Origin: JAIVGV01 sp032229975
GTDB taxonomy: Bacteria > Acidobacteriota > Blastocatellia > Pyrinomonadales > Pyrinomonadaceae
Assembly (NCBI GenBank): GCA_032229975.1
Contig: JAVXVG010000029.1
Location: forward strand, 1 to 64,000
Direction: 5' to 3'
DNA length: 64,000 bases
Positions 1-8,958 of the stretch are shown piece after piece; positions within the stretch are counted from its first letter, which is position 1; each line of letters opens with the position of its first letter. Below the pieces are notes generated by a model. The model worked only from the letters and a program-made list of their open reading frames with translations, was not told where the DNA came from and made no database searches. Made by a program: the position numbers and the translations under genes.

Positions 1-434
1 ACGCGCCCCTCGTCCGTCTGCTCAAGCGCGTATTCGAGTTTGACGAAGGAGAAACGCCAGTCGCTCTCATCCGGCGAGACGAACGCCGCGAGCACCGCAG
101 ACTTGTTGTTGCCGTGACCCGTCGTCAGATAGTCTGCGACGAAGTTACGCAGGAAGGTGCGCCCGCGCTCAAGCGTGGTGTCGCGCGCGAGATAGATGGC
201 GAGAACGTCGATCTTCTCGCCTTCGGGGTCGGTGTACGTTCCGAGTCGTTCGTAGAGTCTGACCTTGTCGCGGAAAGCCTGCTTGATGCCGCCATTGCCC
301 GACCAACGATGCTGGCGTTCGCCGCGCGTGTCCAGATGGTTGACGAGATTCTGGACGAAGCGCAGAAAACGCGGGCGGTCGAAGGATTGCGTGAAAGTTT
401 CTGTGACGAGCTTGCGTGCTTCTTCGAGTTTCAT
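1..434 (-). CDS. Eco57I-like restriction-modification methylase, N-terminal part (cut by window edge)
   Basis: Only the first 144 codons are inside the window. The start ATG (434-432) overlaps the TGA of the upstream helicase gene in an ATGA, so the two are translationally coupled. The visible peptide begins MKLEEARKLVTETF and contains the stretches FDRPRFLRFVQNLVN, KIDVLAIYLARDTTLERGR and LAAFVSPDESDWRFSFVKLE. I associate this pattern with the N-terminal region of large Eco57I-type bifunctional restriction-modification methylases. The catalytic NPPY and SAM motifs would lie beyond the edge, so the enzymatic role is inferred from family resemblance and from the coupled nuclease-helicase partner. 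It could instead be another helicase-associated defence protein. Confidence 0.6.
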   Translation of the reverse strand, partial: MKLEEARKLVTETFTQSFDRPRFLRFVQNLVNHLDTRGERQHRWSGNGGIKQAFRDKVRLYERLGTYTDPEGEKIDVLAIYLARDTTLERGRTFLRNFVADYLTTGHGNNKSAVLAAFVSPDESDWRFSFVKLEYALEQTDEGR

Positions 435-3400
435 CTTGAGCCTCTGATGAGGTAGGCGGACAGGATCACTTCGCGCGGCGCGTGAATGTTCTTGCTCTGC
501 GCGGCGGGCGTGTCTTGTAAGAGCTTAGGTGAGACGTGTCGTTTTAACGCGCCGAGAATCTTCAACGGACTGATCTCATCCTTGATCGCCTCCCACGCCT
601 TTTTCGTCGTCGGCTTCGGCAGCGCGCCGTCTTCAAGCGCACGCATGACGCCGCGCAGGAATGTCTCGTCGTCTTCGGTGAATCCCTGAAAACGCTTCAC
701 GTCGCGCGAGCGCAGCCGCGTCAGAATTTTCGCGGCGTTATCGCGACCGCCCGCCGCAGGCAGATCGCCCGCGTCTTCCTCGGTCGTCGCGCGGATGAAA
801 GCTTCTTTGTTTCGATCCAGCAGCGCGTAGAGGTCGCCGCTATTGATCGTCTCGTGCTTCGTCCCCTCTTCGCAGCGCAGGAGCTTTGCCGTTTCGAGAA
901 AATCGAGTTCGCGCGCGCCACGCTCTCCGGCGAGATAGAACTTTTCGAGTTGCCCTTTGCGAAAGTAGGTGAGCAGCGCGCTGCTCTCGACACCATCTAG
1001 CATCTTCGCTGTGCGCGCCTTCTTCGGCAAGCGTCTGATGCGCGCGAAGAGATCGGGCTGATGCTCGCGAACGTCGCGAATGACGCGCAGGTATTCGAGT
1101 TCGCTCTCCTCAGTCTCATCTTCGCCCGTGATTGTTTCCTTCGACGTGAGTTTCTGAAACAGATCATGCGATTTGATCTCCTCACCTTCGGTGAGCAGGC
1201 GCGCGTCCGCGCCGAGCATTTCGATGAACGCCTGAATCTTCGCCTCCGCCGCCTCTTTCAGCTTCAGCAAATCATTGCTCTGTTCGGTGGGGAAGAAGTT
1301 GAAGGTGTGGATCGTGTCGAACGCAGTGTCAACGCGGTTGACTCGTCCGACGCGCTGGATCATGCGCGTCGGATTCCAAGGGATGTCGTAGTTGATGACG
1401 GTGTTCGAGGCGTGGAGGTTGACGCCTTCGGCGAGCACATCGGTCGTGACGAGGATACGGTAGTCGTCCCGGGGCTGATATGCGCGCGCGTCAAAGTTTT
1501 GAATGACCGTCTCGCGCGCCGCCGCGCTGGAGACGCCAGAGAAGGAGAGTACACGCTCGCCGAGCTTGTCGCTTAGTTGGTCGTCGAGGTAGTCGGCGGT
1601 CTCTTTCGACTCAGTGAACAGGATCAGCTTGCCGCTCTTGAAACTTTCGTTGGTGGTGACGAGTTCGCGCAGCTTCTCCCATTTGGGATCACGTCTGATG
1701 TCCGCCCAGTCGGATTTGATCTGGCGCAGGATGCGTAAGTCGTTCCTGAGATCGGTGTGGAAGTCTTTCGAGAAGTCGTCGGCGTTTAGCTGCTCCGCCT
1801 TGTCCTCGTCAATCAACCTCTCGACGCCTTCGAGGTCTTCGTTCTCCAACAACTCGAAGATGCGATTCGTGTGCTTCTTGCTGATGTAAACGTAGCCGTT
1901 CTTGAATTCCCTGATGAAACGCTCGTAAGACGTGATGAAACGCTCGATGCTCAGGCGGAAGGCATAGAAACTACTTTCCAAACGCTTCACGAGCAGGATT
2001 TTCATAAAGCGCGCGAGGTTACTCTGTCCGATCAACTCACTTTCCGCCGCGCCTTCATAGTAAGTGAGCGGGCGATAGCGCGCGTAGGTGAACTCCTGAG
2101 CGAGCAGTTCGACGGTGCGCGTGAAGATTTCGTTCTCGCGCTTGCTGAACTCGTAGAAGACGGGCTGCGGATCGGCGACTTCCGGAAATCGCAAATCCTG
2201 TGCGGCTAAATCCTCCGCGTAATAGCGCGTGATCTCGCTGCGCGTACGCCGGATCATCAGGTACTTGAGAGCCCGCTCGCGTATCTCTTTAGCGTTCGAC
2301 TGCACAGCCTTGAAATACTCTTCTCGGTCACGCTGCCGATCCAATCCCTTCAGCCGTTTTTCGAGTCGCGAGAAGAAGGCTTCCAGATTCCGCAGGTTTG
2401 GGATCGTGCTGTTCTTTCCGTTCTGGAAGAGCTTGAGCTGGCTCAAAATGTCGCGCGGGCTGTTGTTGAGCGGCGTCGCCGTCACGAGAACGACGCGCCT
2501 GCCGCGACATATCTGCGCCAGCTTCTCATAGGCAGCGGTCGTCTCAGTGCGGAAGCGGTGCGACTCGTCAACGAAAATATTCTCCACCTTCAGATCGCGG
2601 CGCAACAGATCATCGAGCTTTCCGATTGACTCAAAGTGCGCTGGCACGTTGAAGTCGTGAAAGACATTTCGCCAAGAGCCCGGGTTGTTCTTGTCGAGCA
2701 GGGCAGGCGGGGCGATGACAAGCGTGCGCCCTGCGAGTTGCTGCGCGAGCAGCGCGGACATGTAGGTTTTGCCAAGTCCGACGACATCGGAGAGGAAGAC
2801 GCCACCATACTCTTCCAAAATTTTCTTCGCGCCCGCGACTGCTTCTGTTTGATACTTTAGTTGTTTGAAATTATCCGGCAGGTAAAACAAGTCCGCGTTC
2901 TCATCCGTGATGCTCAGTTCGTTTTGGAAATACTCATAGAGGAATTTTAGATATAACTCATAAGGCTCGAACCGTGCGAACGGAGACTTGTAGTCGATGG
3001 TATGAACGTAAGTCTCAGATACTTCGACAGCGTCTTCCCACAACTCATTGAATTTAGCTAGAGCGAACTCATAATCGGCGCGGTTCTTCAACTCAACGTT
3101 GAATTCTAGATTGTCCTGTAGCCCCGACTGCGAAAGGTTGCTCGACCCGGTAATGACCCGCCCTTTATCCCTGTCGCCTTCGACAAAGGTCATGATGTAG
3201 AGCTTGGCGTGGAGTTGGGCGACCGGATAGGCTTTTATCTCAAGTTTCCCGGTGCGACACCACTCAACAAACTTCCTCACGCCTTCTTCAATTGAAGCGG
3301 TATCTTCAGAACGCTCAAGCTCGCCTAACAGTTCCTGAGGGATCAGTTCTTTGGTCTCGGCATGGGACGCTGCGAACAGGTCTTGCTGCTCTTTTGACTG

Positions 3401-3619
3401 TTGCAGTAAGTCATAAGTACGTCGGTCGGTATTTAGCCCGATGAGGATTCTGATTCTTTCGGTTTTTTCTAGCGCAGGATAAAGTCGAAAAAAGCCACTG
3501 ATAAAAAAGTAGCCAACGAGACAATCAAAGAAGCGTGTGCCAGAGCCGAGCAGTGCAAAAAAGCGGTCGCGTAGTGTTGAGCCCGACTCATTAGTGATGA
3601 AAGTTAAATCTGATGACAT
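431..3619 (-). CDS. PLD-nuclease / SNF2-type helicase fusion of a restriction-like defence system
   Basis: This is a 1062-residue protein. The N-terminal 200 residues form a phospholipase-D-like nuclease module, with HAKLY (137-141) and GSSNLS (158-163) giving the HxK...SN signature. A superfamily-2 motor follows: Walker A in VVGLGKTYMS (about 279-288), a DESH Walker B (351-354), TATP (380-383), and a C-terminal helicase lobe (about 660-790) ending in QRVGRVNR (755-762). The last 270 residues are unassigned. Such proteins translocate on DNA and cut it. CglI/NgoAVII-type R-M systems use a separate PLD nuclease and helicase together with a methylase, so this looks like a fused version. Its stop overlaps the start of the methylase-like gene. 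No strong ribosome-binding site precedes the ATG. Confidence 0.85.
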   Translation of the reverse strand: MSSDLTFITNESGSTLRDRFFALLGSGTRFFDCLVGYFFISGFFRLYPALEKTERIRILIGLNTDRRTYDLLQQSKEQQDLFAASHAETKELIPQELLGELERSEDTASIEEGVRKFVEWCRTGKLEIKAYPVAQLHAKLYIMTFVEGDRDKGRVITGSSNLSQSGLQDNLEFNVELKNRADYEFALAKFNELWEDAVEVSETYVHTIDYKSPFARFEPYELYLKFLYEYFQNELSITDENADLFYLPDNFKQLKYQTEAVAGAKKILEEYGGVFLSDVVGLGKTYMSALLAQQLAGRTLVIAPPALLDKNNPGSWRNVFHDFNVPAHFESIGKLDDLLRRDLKVENIFVDESHRFRTETTAAYEKLAQICRGRRVVLVTATPLNNSPRDILSQLKLFQNGKNSTIPNLRNLEAFFSRLEKRLKGLDRQRDREEYFKAVQSNAKEIRERALKYLMIRRTRSEITRYYAEDLAAQDLRFPEVADPQPVFYEFSKRENEIFTRTVELLAQEFTYARYRPLTYYEGAAESELIGQSNLARFMKILLVKRLESSFYAFRLSIERFITSYERFIREFKNGYVYISKKHTNRIFELLENEDLEGVERLIDEDKAEQLNADDFSKDFHTDLRNDLRILRQIKSDWADIRRDPKWEKLRELVTTNESFKSGKLILFTESKETADYLDDQLSDKLGERVLSFSGVSSAAARETVIQNFDARAYQPRDDYRILVTTDVLAEGVNLHASNTVINYDIPWNPTRMIQRVGRVNRVDTAFDTIHTFNFFPTEQSNDLLKLKEAAEAKIQAFIEMLGADARLLTEGEEIKSHDLFQKLTSKETITGEDETEESELEYLRVIRDVREHQPDLFARIRRLPKKARTAKMLDGVESSALLTYFRKGQLEKFYLAGERGARELDFLETAKLLRCEEGTKHETINSGDLYALLDRNKEAFIRATTEEDAGDLPAAGGRDNAAKILTRLRSRDVKRFQGFTEDDETFLRGVMRALEDGALPKPTTKKAWEAIKDEISPLKILGALKRHVSPKLLQDTPAAQSKNIHAPREVILSAYLIRGSR

Positions 3620-3634
3620 GAGGGGGAAATAGAT

Positions 3635-3734
3635 TCAAAAAATTGTTTCAGCCTCTCCGACCGTCTCGACTTCGTGAGGGGAAAAGTAGCGCTTTGACGT
3701 AGCGCGTGACACATTCGTCAAGCAGCAATCTCAC
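3635..3734 (-). pseudogene. Remnant of a DUF5615-like (PIN-fold) toxin
   Basis: Starting at a GTG inside the 3' end of the DUF433 remnant, the minus strand reads MRLLLDECVTRYVKALLF. After a one-base shift in an A4G4-type run it continues SPHEVETVGEAETIF and stops. The LLDECV...HEV.TV pattern is the N-terminus of DUF5615 toxins, which normally follow and overlap a DUF433 antitoxin, as here. Only about 33 of the usual 100 or more codons remain, the frame is broken, and the helicase gene starts 16 bp further on. The protein should be non-functional. Confidence 0.6.
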
Positions 3735-3941
3735 TTCCAGCCAGTAGCCTTTCTTTCGACAGTTCGAGCGCGCTGAGTACCCGTGCCCGCGTCACGGTCG
3801 GGTACTGATCGAGAAATTCATCCACCGTCTCGTCCGCTTCGAGCGAGTCGAACAAGTTCTGAATGGGCGCGCACGTGCCGCGAAAGACGGGATCCCGCTC
3901 ATCTTCTCCGGATCAACTTCGACGATCTCTTTGACGCTCAT
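3718..3941 (-). pseudogene. Frameshifted DUF433-family antitoxin
   Basis: The gene has an excellent ribosome-binding site (GGAGG, 7 nt before the ATG at 3941) and begins MSVKEIVEVDPEKMSGI. The DUF433 pattern then continues in another frame as PVFRGTCAPIQNLFDSL, EADETVDEFLDQYPTVTRA and RVLSALELSKERLLAGSE, ending at TGA (3718-3720). One base is missing near GGGATCCCG (about 3895), so the span of 224 bp is not a multiple of three. DUF433 proteins are winged-helix antitoxins. With a broken toxin behind it, this looks like a decayed module. A sequencing error could explain one break, but two independent frameshifts make decay more likely. Confidence 0.7.
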
Positions 3942-3980
3942 CGCACAACCTCCGCGCGATTCTAACTTGCTGACTCGCGT

Positions 3981-4595
3981 TCAGGAAATCTCTGTCCGCT
4001 CAAACGGCGGCGGCGCGGGCGGTGGGAACTCCACGTTCTCATAGATGTCTCTCAAGCTCAGCTCACAGTCGAGCGATGCCAGCCGCATCACTGCGTCGAG
4101 GTCGTTGTATTCGCGGTGCGTCCAGACGCCTTGCTCGCCGCGTATGAAGTGTGTCGCGTGCGCCCGACGTTGCGCGACGAGCACATACTCACTGAAACTC
4201 TCGATTGATTTATAGTGCGTGAACTTATCCGTCCGGTCATAGACTTCGGTCGAGGCGGAGAGAACTTCGACGATGAGTGACGGATTAAGCAGGGCATCAA
4301 CGCCGCCGATCTGCTCGAATTGCGGTGCGTCGCACAGTGCGGTTAAATCCGGGTAACGATAGGGCGGCTGGCTCGGCACTTTGACTCTCAGGTTGGAGGG
4401 ATAGACGCGGCACGAGCGCCCGCGCAACGCGCCCCGCAGTGTGACGAGTAGATTCCCGATGATCTGTTCGTGGTCGCGGCTGCCGCCGCTCATGTTGAAT
4501 ACCTCGCCGTCGAAGTATTCGTACTTCTCCTCAGAGGCGAGTTCGAGCGCGAAGTATTCTTCCAGCGTGTAGCGGCGGCGCGGTTGTAGTGACAT
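3981..4595 (-). CDS. Uma2-family (DUF820) restriction-endonuclease-fold protein
   Basis: The 204-residue protein begins MSLQPRRRYTLEEYFALE, with the usual Uma2 opening YTLEEYxALE..EEKYEYFDGEVF followed by NMSGGSRDHEQIIGNL. The core LRVKVPSQPPYRYPDLT and LNPSLIVEVLSASTE carries the conserved Asp and Glu of the PD-(D/E)XK-like site, and TDKFTHYKSIESFSEYVLV is the typical C-terminal half. A good ribosome-binding site (AGGAG, 7 nt upstream) supports the start. Uma2 proteins are abundant in cyanobacteria and soil bacteria, and their biological role is unresolved. Its position next to a toxin-antitoxin remnant and an R-M-like pair fits a defence or accessory island. Confidence 0.85.
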   Translation of the reverse strand: MSLQPRRRYTLEEYFALELASEEKYEYFDGEVFNMSGGSRDHEQIIGNLLVTLRGALRGRSCRVYPSNLRVKVPSQPPYRYPDLTALCDAPQFEQIGGVDALLNPSLIVEVLSASTEVYDRTDKFTHYKSIESFSEYVLVAQRRAHATHFIRGEQGVWTHREYNDLDAVMRLASLDCELSLRDIYENVEFPPPAPPPFERTEIS

Positions 4596-4711
4596 ACGGT
4601 CGCTCCTGCTGACTGTTCACAGACTCGCGTTGACAAGTCATTATACATTGCCGACGTTCCGGCAACGGCAAGGTAATAAACACAAAGACATGATTGTGGA
4701 TGTGAGTAAAA

Positions 4712-4742
4712 GCGAAGGGGCATGACGATCATGCCCCTTCGC
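4712..4742 (-). terminator. Rho-independent terminator of tRNA-Lys
   Basis: A perfect 13-bp inverted repeat (GCGAAGGGGCATG / CATGCCCCTTCGC) has a 5-nt loop and, reading on the minus strand, is followed by TTTT (4711-4708). It lies 16 nt past the tRNA-Lys 3' end. Confidence 0.8.
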
Positions 4743-4757
4743 GGTTGTGCGTTTTGA

Positions 4758-4830
4758 TGAGCCGGGCGGGACTCGAACCCGCGACCCAATGGTTAAAAGC
4801 CATTTGCTCTACCAACTGAGCTACCGGCCC
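4758..4830 (-). tRNA. tRNA-Lys(UUU)
   Basis: The 73-nt cloverleaf has acceptor stem GGGCCGG paired with CCGGCTC (one G-T wobble) and discriminator A. The D-arm is GCTCAGTTGGTAGAGC. The anticodon arm ATGG-CTTTTAA-CCAT carries anticodon TTT, and the T-arm is GCGGGTTCGAGTCCCGC. The CCA tail is not encoded. A U-tract hairpin follows. It lies 62 bp downstream of purA on the same strand. Confidence 0.97.
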
Positions 4831-4892
4831 GTTTCGTTTGAGCTGAACGGGAAGTGCATTCTACAGACGCGCGCGCGCGTGTGGCAAGCGGG

Positions 4893-6212
<1,320 letters not shown>

Positions 6213-6256
6213 AGCAATCAGCCGTCAGCAATCAGCAATCAGCCAAAATATCGATC

Positions 6257-6303
6257 AGCAGTCAGCATTCAATCGTCTGGCTGAACGCTGAGTGCTGACT
6301 GCT
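6257..6303 (-). repeat. Intergenic palindrome after the YkgJ-like gene
   Basis: A perfect 11-bp inverted repeat, AGCAGTCAGCA / TGCTGACTGCT, lies 6 nt beyond the stop of the YkgJ-like gene. Neighbouring partial copies of the word CAGCAATCAGC occupy 6218-6245. It could form a 3' hairpin, but there is no U-tract directly after the stem, so its role as a terminator is uncertain. Confidence 0.55.
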
Positions 6304-6308
6304 TCTTT

Positions 6309-6731
6309 TCAGCTTGCGCGTTCCAGCTTGATCGGTTTTTCGATGAAGTAGTAGCTGCACGTGCCGCGCACCTCCGCGAGGTCGCGCTGATCGAGCGGGA
6401 AGAGGCGGCACTGGTTCGGGCGATCCTCGTAGATGCCACAGGTGGACGTGCCGTCGTCGTGCTTCTTCAGGAACGGGCACTTGAAGAGTATTTCGCAGCA
6501 CGCGCCGCAGCGATTGCAGTCGCCGCGCCGCAGGGCCAGCTTTTCGATCACTTCATCTTTGCGGAAGTTGATGCTGACGAAGCGTCGGAGTTTTCCTTGC
6601 ACCTGACGCGCGCGAAAACGCGCATCCTCGACCGCACGTAGTCGCTTCGTCGCGGCGAGGCGTTCCTCGAACACGCGGCGCGCGGTCACGTTTCGTCCCG
6701 TGGCGCGGCTGCCATGTGCGGCTGGCTTCAT
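6309..6731 (-). CDS. YkgJ-type cysteine-cluster (Fe/Zn-binding) protein
   Basis: The 140-residue protein has a C-terminal cysteine cluster: CNRCGACC, then CPFLKK, then STCGIYEDRPNQCRLFP. This CxxCxxCC...C...C...C pattern is typical of the YkgJ/Fe-S-cluster-containing family, whose members bind a metal or cluster of largely unknown purpose. The first 65 residues are basic and lack recognisable motifs, so the true start could be further in, for example near MKPAAHGSRATG or later. It lies downstream of trxA on the same strand, with a hairpin between them, so co-transcription is possible but not required. Confidence 0.8.
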   Translation of the reverse strand: MKPAAHGSRATGRNVTARRVFEERLAATKRLRAVEDARFRARQVQGKLRRFVSINFRKDEVIEKLALRRGDCNRCGACCEILFKCPFLKKHDDGTSTCGIYEDRPNQCRLFPLDQRDLAEVRGTCSYYFIEKPIKLERAS

Positions 6732-6838
6732 CCGTCTCTCGACTCAACGCCCGCGCCGAACGTGCACAACTCCCGCGCGCGAGTTCGGTCTCTCTTATGG
6801 TGTGGAAAAACTTGCGATGGACGACAGGCGACGGCGCG

Positions 6839-6866
6839 GGCGCAACCTCACTGCTGAGATTGCGCC
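6839..6866 (-). repeat. Hairpin after trxA
   Basis: A 12-bp stem (GGCGCAATCTCA with TGAGGTTGCGCC, one G-T wobble) has a 4-nt loop and sits 24 nt past the trxA stop on the minus strand. It is a candidate terminator or 3'-end stabiliser. No U-tract follows. Confidence 0.5.
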
Positions 6867-6890
6867 GCACCATTCGTTGACGTTGGACGT

Positions 6891-7244
6891 TTACGCGTTT
6901 GCGACGCCGCTTGTCGCCGCGACGTGCTTGTCGAGCATACGCGCGATGGCGTCCTTCGAGGTCGCGCCGACGACGCGCTCCTCTTCCTTGCCGTTCTTGA
7001 AGAGGATCAGCGTCGGGATGCCCTTGATGCCGTACTTCTGCGAGACGAACGGATTGTCGTCAACATTTAATTTGACGACCGCCGCCTTGCCCTGATACTT
7101 CTCCGCGACCGCTTCGACGGTCGGCGCGAGCATTCGACAAGGCGCGCACCACTGCGCCCAGAAGTCCACCAGCACGGGCTTCTCCGATTGTAGAACATCC
7201 TTCTCGAAACCTTGATCGTTGACCTCGTTGACGTATTCACTCAT
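6891..7244 (-). CDS. trxA: Thioredoxin
   Basis: The 117-residue cytosolic disulfide reductase carries the active site WCAPC (in DFWAQWCAPCRMLAP) and the cis-proline segment KGIPTLILFKNGK. Buried charges DFWA and KLNVDDN match the canonical fold. Length is slightly above the 105-110 typical of thioredoxin 1 because of short N- and C-terminal extensions. An AAGGAG site 10 nt upstream supports the ATG. It would be kept reduced by thioredoxin reductase and would serve ribonucleotide reductase and other targets. Confidence 0.95.
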   Translation of the reverse strand: MSEYVNEVNDQGFEKDVLQSEKPVLVDFWAQWCAPCRMLAPTVEAVAEKYQGKAAVVKLNVDDNPFVSQKYGIKGIPTLILFKNGKEEERVVGATSKDAIARMLDKHVAATSGVANA

Positions 7245-7347
7245 GCCGGTCTTGCTCCTTATCTGAAATTACTGACGAAGTTTTTCGTCTCTTGATTAGA
7301 TGCAGTGATGTTGCCACGCACCCGTTGCGTAAAAGCTCGCGCGCCGC

Positions 7348-8793
7348 TCACATTCTCGTCACGGCTTGGTAAAGCTCGATGTATCGACGAGCCGCCGCGT
7401 CCCAAGAGTTATCGGCGCGCATCCCATTCTGCTGAACTTTGCGCCACACTGCGGGCTCCGCGTAACAGTATAGAGCCTCGTGGATGCTGCCCAGAAGTGA
7501 ATCGACGCTGTATCGGATGAACTTGAAGCCGTTTCCGGTGTCCCGCGCGCGGTCGAAGTTTTCCACCGTGTCATCGAGACCGCCTGTTGCGCGCACGACC
7601 GGCACAGTGCCGTAGCGCATCGAGTACATCTGATTCAGACCGCAGGGCTCATATTGCGAAGGCATCAGGAAGATGTCCGCGCCCGCCTCGATCTGATGCG
7701 CCAGAGGCTCGCCCGCATATCCGATATAAACCCCGACGCGTTGCGGCGCGTGATCGTGGAGCGACTGAAGGAAGTCTTCATACTCTTTCGCGCCCGCGCC
7801 GAGCGCGATGAAGAATGCGCCGGTCTCTAAAATTTTACCAGCCGCCTGACGGACGAGATCGTAACCCTTCTGCGCGACGAGTCGCGAGATGATCGCGACG
7901 ATGGGCCGGTCCGTCTCTTCCGGCAAGTGGAAGCGACGCAGGAGATCGAGTTTGCATTCGCGCTTGCCCGTTAGATCGTCCGCCGTGAAATGCGCCGCCG
8001 TGTGCGGATCGGTCGCGGGATTCCACGTCTCGTAATCGACGCCGTTCGTGATGCCGACCAGACGTTCACGTCGCATCCTCAAGAGCCAGTCTAACCCATA
8101 GCCTTGCTCACTCGTCTGTATCTCCTGCGCGTATCGTCGGCTCACGGTCGAGAGCGCGTCGGCGAGCATCAATCCGGCCTTAAGTGCGACGGCTGCGTTG
8201 TCCTGCGCGAAGGCATCGCGCGTCTCTTTGCGCGTGAAGCCCATCCAGCCGAGATCGTTTTTGTCGAACGCGCCTTGATAAGCGAGATTGTGGATCGAGA
8301 GTAGCGTGCGCGTGCGCGCGAAGAAGGGATCGAAGCGGCGACGCGAATGCATCTCGGCGATGGCGAAGCCGCTCTGCCAGTCGTTGCCGTGCAACACGTC
8401 GGGCGCAGAGCCCAGACGTTTCAACAACTCAAGCGCGGCGCGCGAGAAGAAGGCGAAGCGTTGATGATCGTCCCCGTAACCGTAGATGTTCGGACGCGCG
8501 AAGTAGTGCGGCGCGTCGATGAGGAAGGTCGGCGCACCAATCGCTTCGCTGAAGAAGACTGAGACACGATGTTTGTGTCCGCCCCATTCGACTTCCAAGT
8601 TGTCAATGATCTGCTCGCGCAAGAGTGCGCGGTCGGTCTGCTCATAGAGCGGGAGGATGAGACTCGCATCCACGTCCGCCGCGCGCAGAGCCTTCGGGAG
8701 CGCGCTCGCCACGTCGCCCAAGCCGCCGGTCTTGGCGAACGGCACGGCTTCGCTGGTCAGTATGGCGACGCGCAAAGACTCTCCACCCTGCAT
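7348..8793 (-). CDS. glgA: Glycogen synthase (ADP-glucose type)
   Basis: This GT5 glucosyltransferase extends alpha-1,4-glucan from ADP-glucose. At 481 residues it is the standard size. The N-terminal Rossmann lobe carries the donor-binding KTGGLGDV (21-28). The C-terminal lobe begins around IVAIISRLVAQKGYDL and includes QYEPCGLNQMYSMRYGT, with the acid loop and TGGLDDTV. No glgB, glgC or glgP genes lie in the window, so the rest of the pathway is elsewhere. Confidence 0.97.
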   Translation of the reverse strand: MQGGESLRVAILTSEAVPFAKTGGLGDVASALPKALRAADVDASLILPLYEQTDRALLREQIIDNLEVEWGGHKHRVSVFFSEAIGAPTFLIDAPHYFARPNIYGYGDDHQRFAFFSRAALELLKRLGSAPDVLHGNDWQSGFAIAEMHSRRRFDPFFARTRTLLSIHNLAYQGAFDKNDLGWMGFTRKETRDAFAQDNAAVALKAGLMLADALSTVSRRYAQEIQTSEQGYGLDWLLRMRRERLVGITNGVDYETWNPATDPHTAAHFTADDLTGKRECKLDLLRRFHLPEETDRPIVAIISRLVAQKGYDLVRQAAGKILETGAFFIALGAGAKEYEDFLQSLHDHAPQRVGVYIGYAGEPLAHQIEAGADIFLMPSQYEPCGLNQMYSMRYGTVPVVRATGGLDDTVENFDRARDTGNGFKFIRYSVDSLLGSIHEALYCYAEPAVWRKVQQNGMRADNSWDAAARRYIELYQAVTRM

Positions 8794-8889
8794 CCCCTTT
8801 GGGACGCCCCGAAACCAGTCTCAAACTGCACGACGAAAGGAACTCATACTATGCAAAGGCGGCTTCTGTTTTGTCAAGAAAGCTACTCT

Positions 8890-8947
8890 TAAATGGAAAA
8901 TGGTGAATGGGTGAAAGTCCCAGCCACCATTTGCCATTTTCCATTTA
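8890..8947 (-). repeat. Long-stem inverted repeat after rho
   Basis: A perfect 14-bp inverted repeat (TAAATGGAAAATGG / CCATTTTCCATTTA) encloses a 30-nt loop and starts 11 nt past the rho stop on the minus strand. It may form the 3' end of the rho mRNA. No U-tract is seen. Confidence 0.55.
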
Positions 8948-8958
8948 TCGTTCACTGA

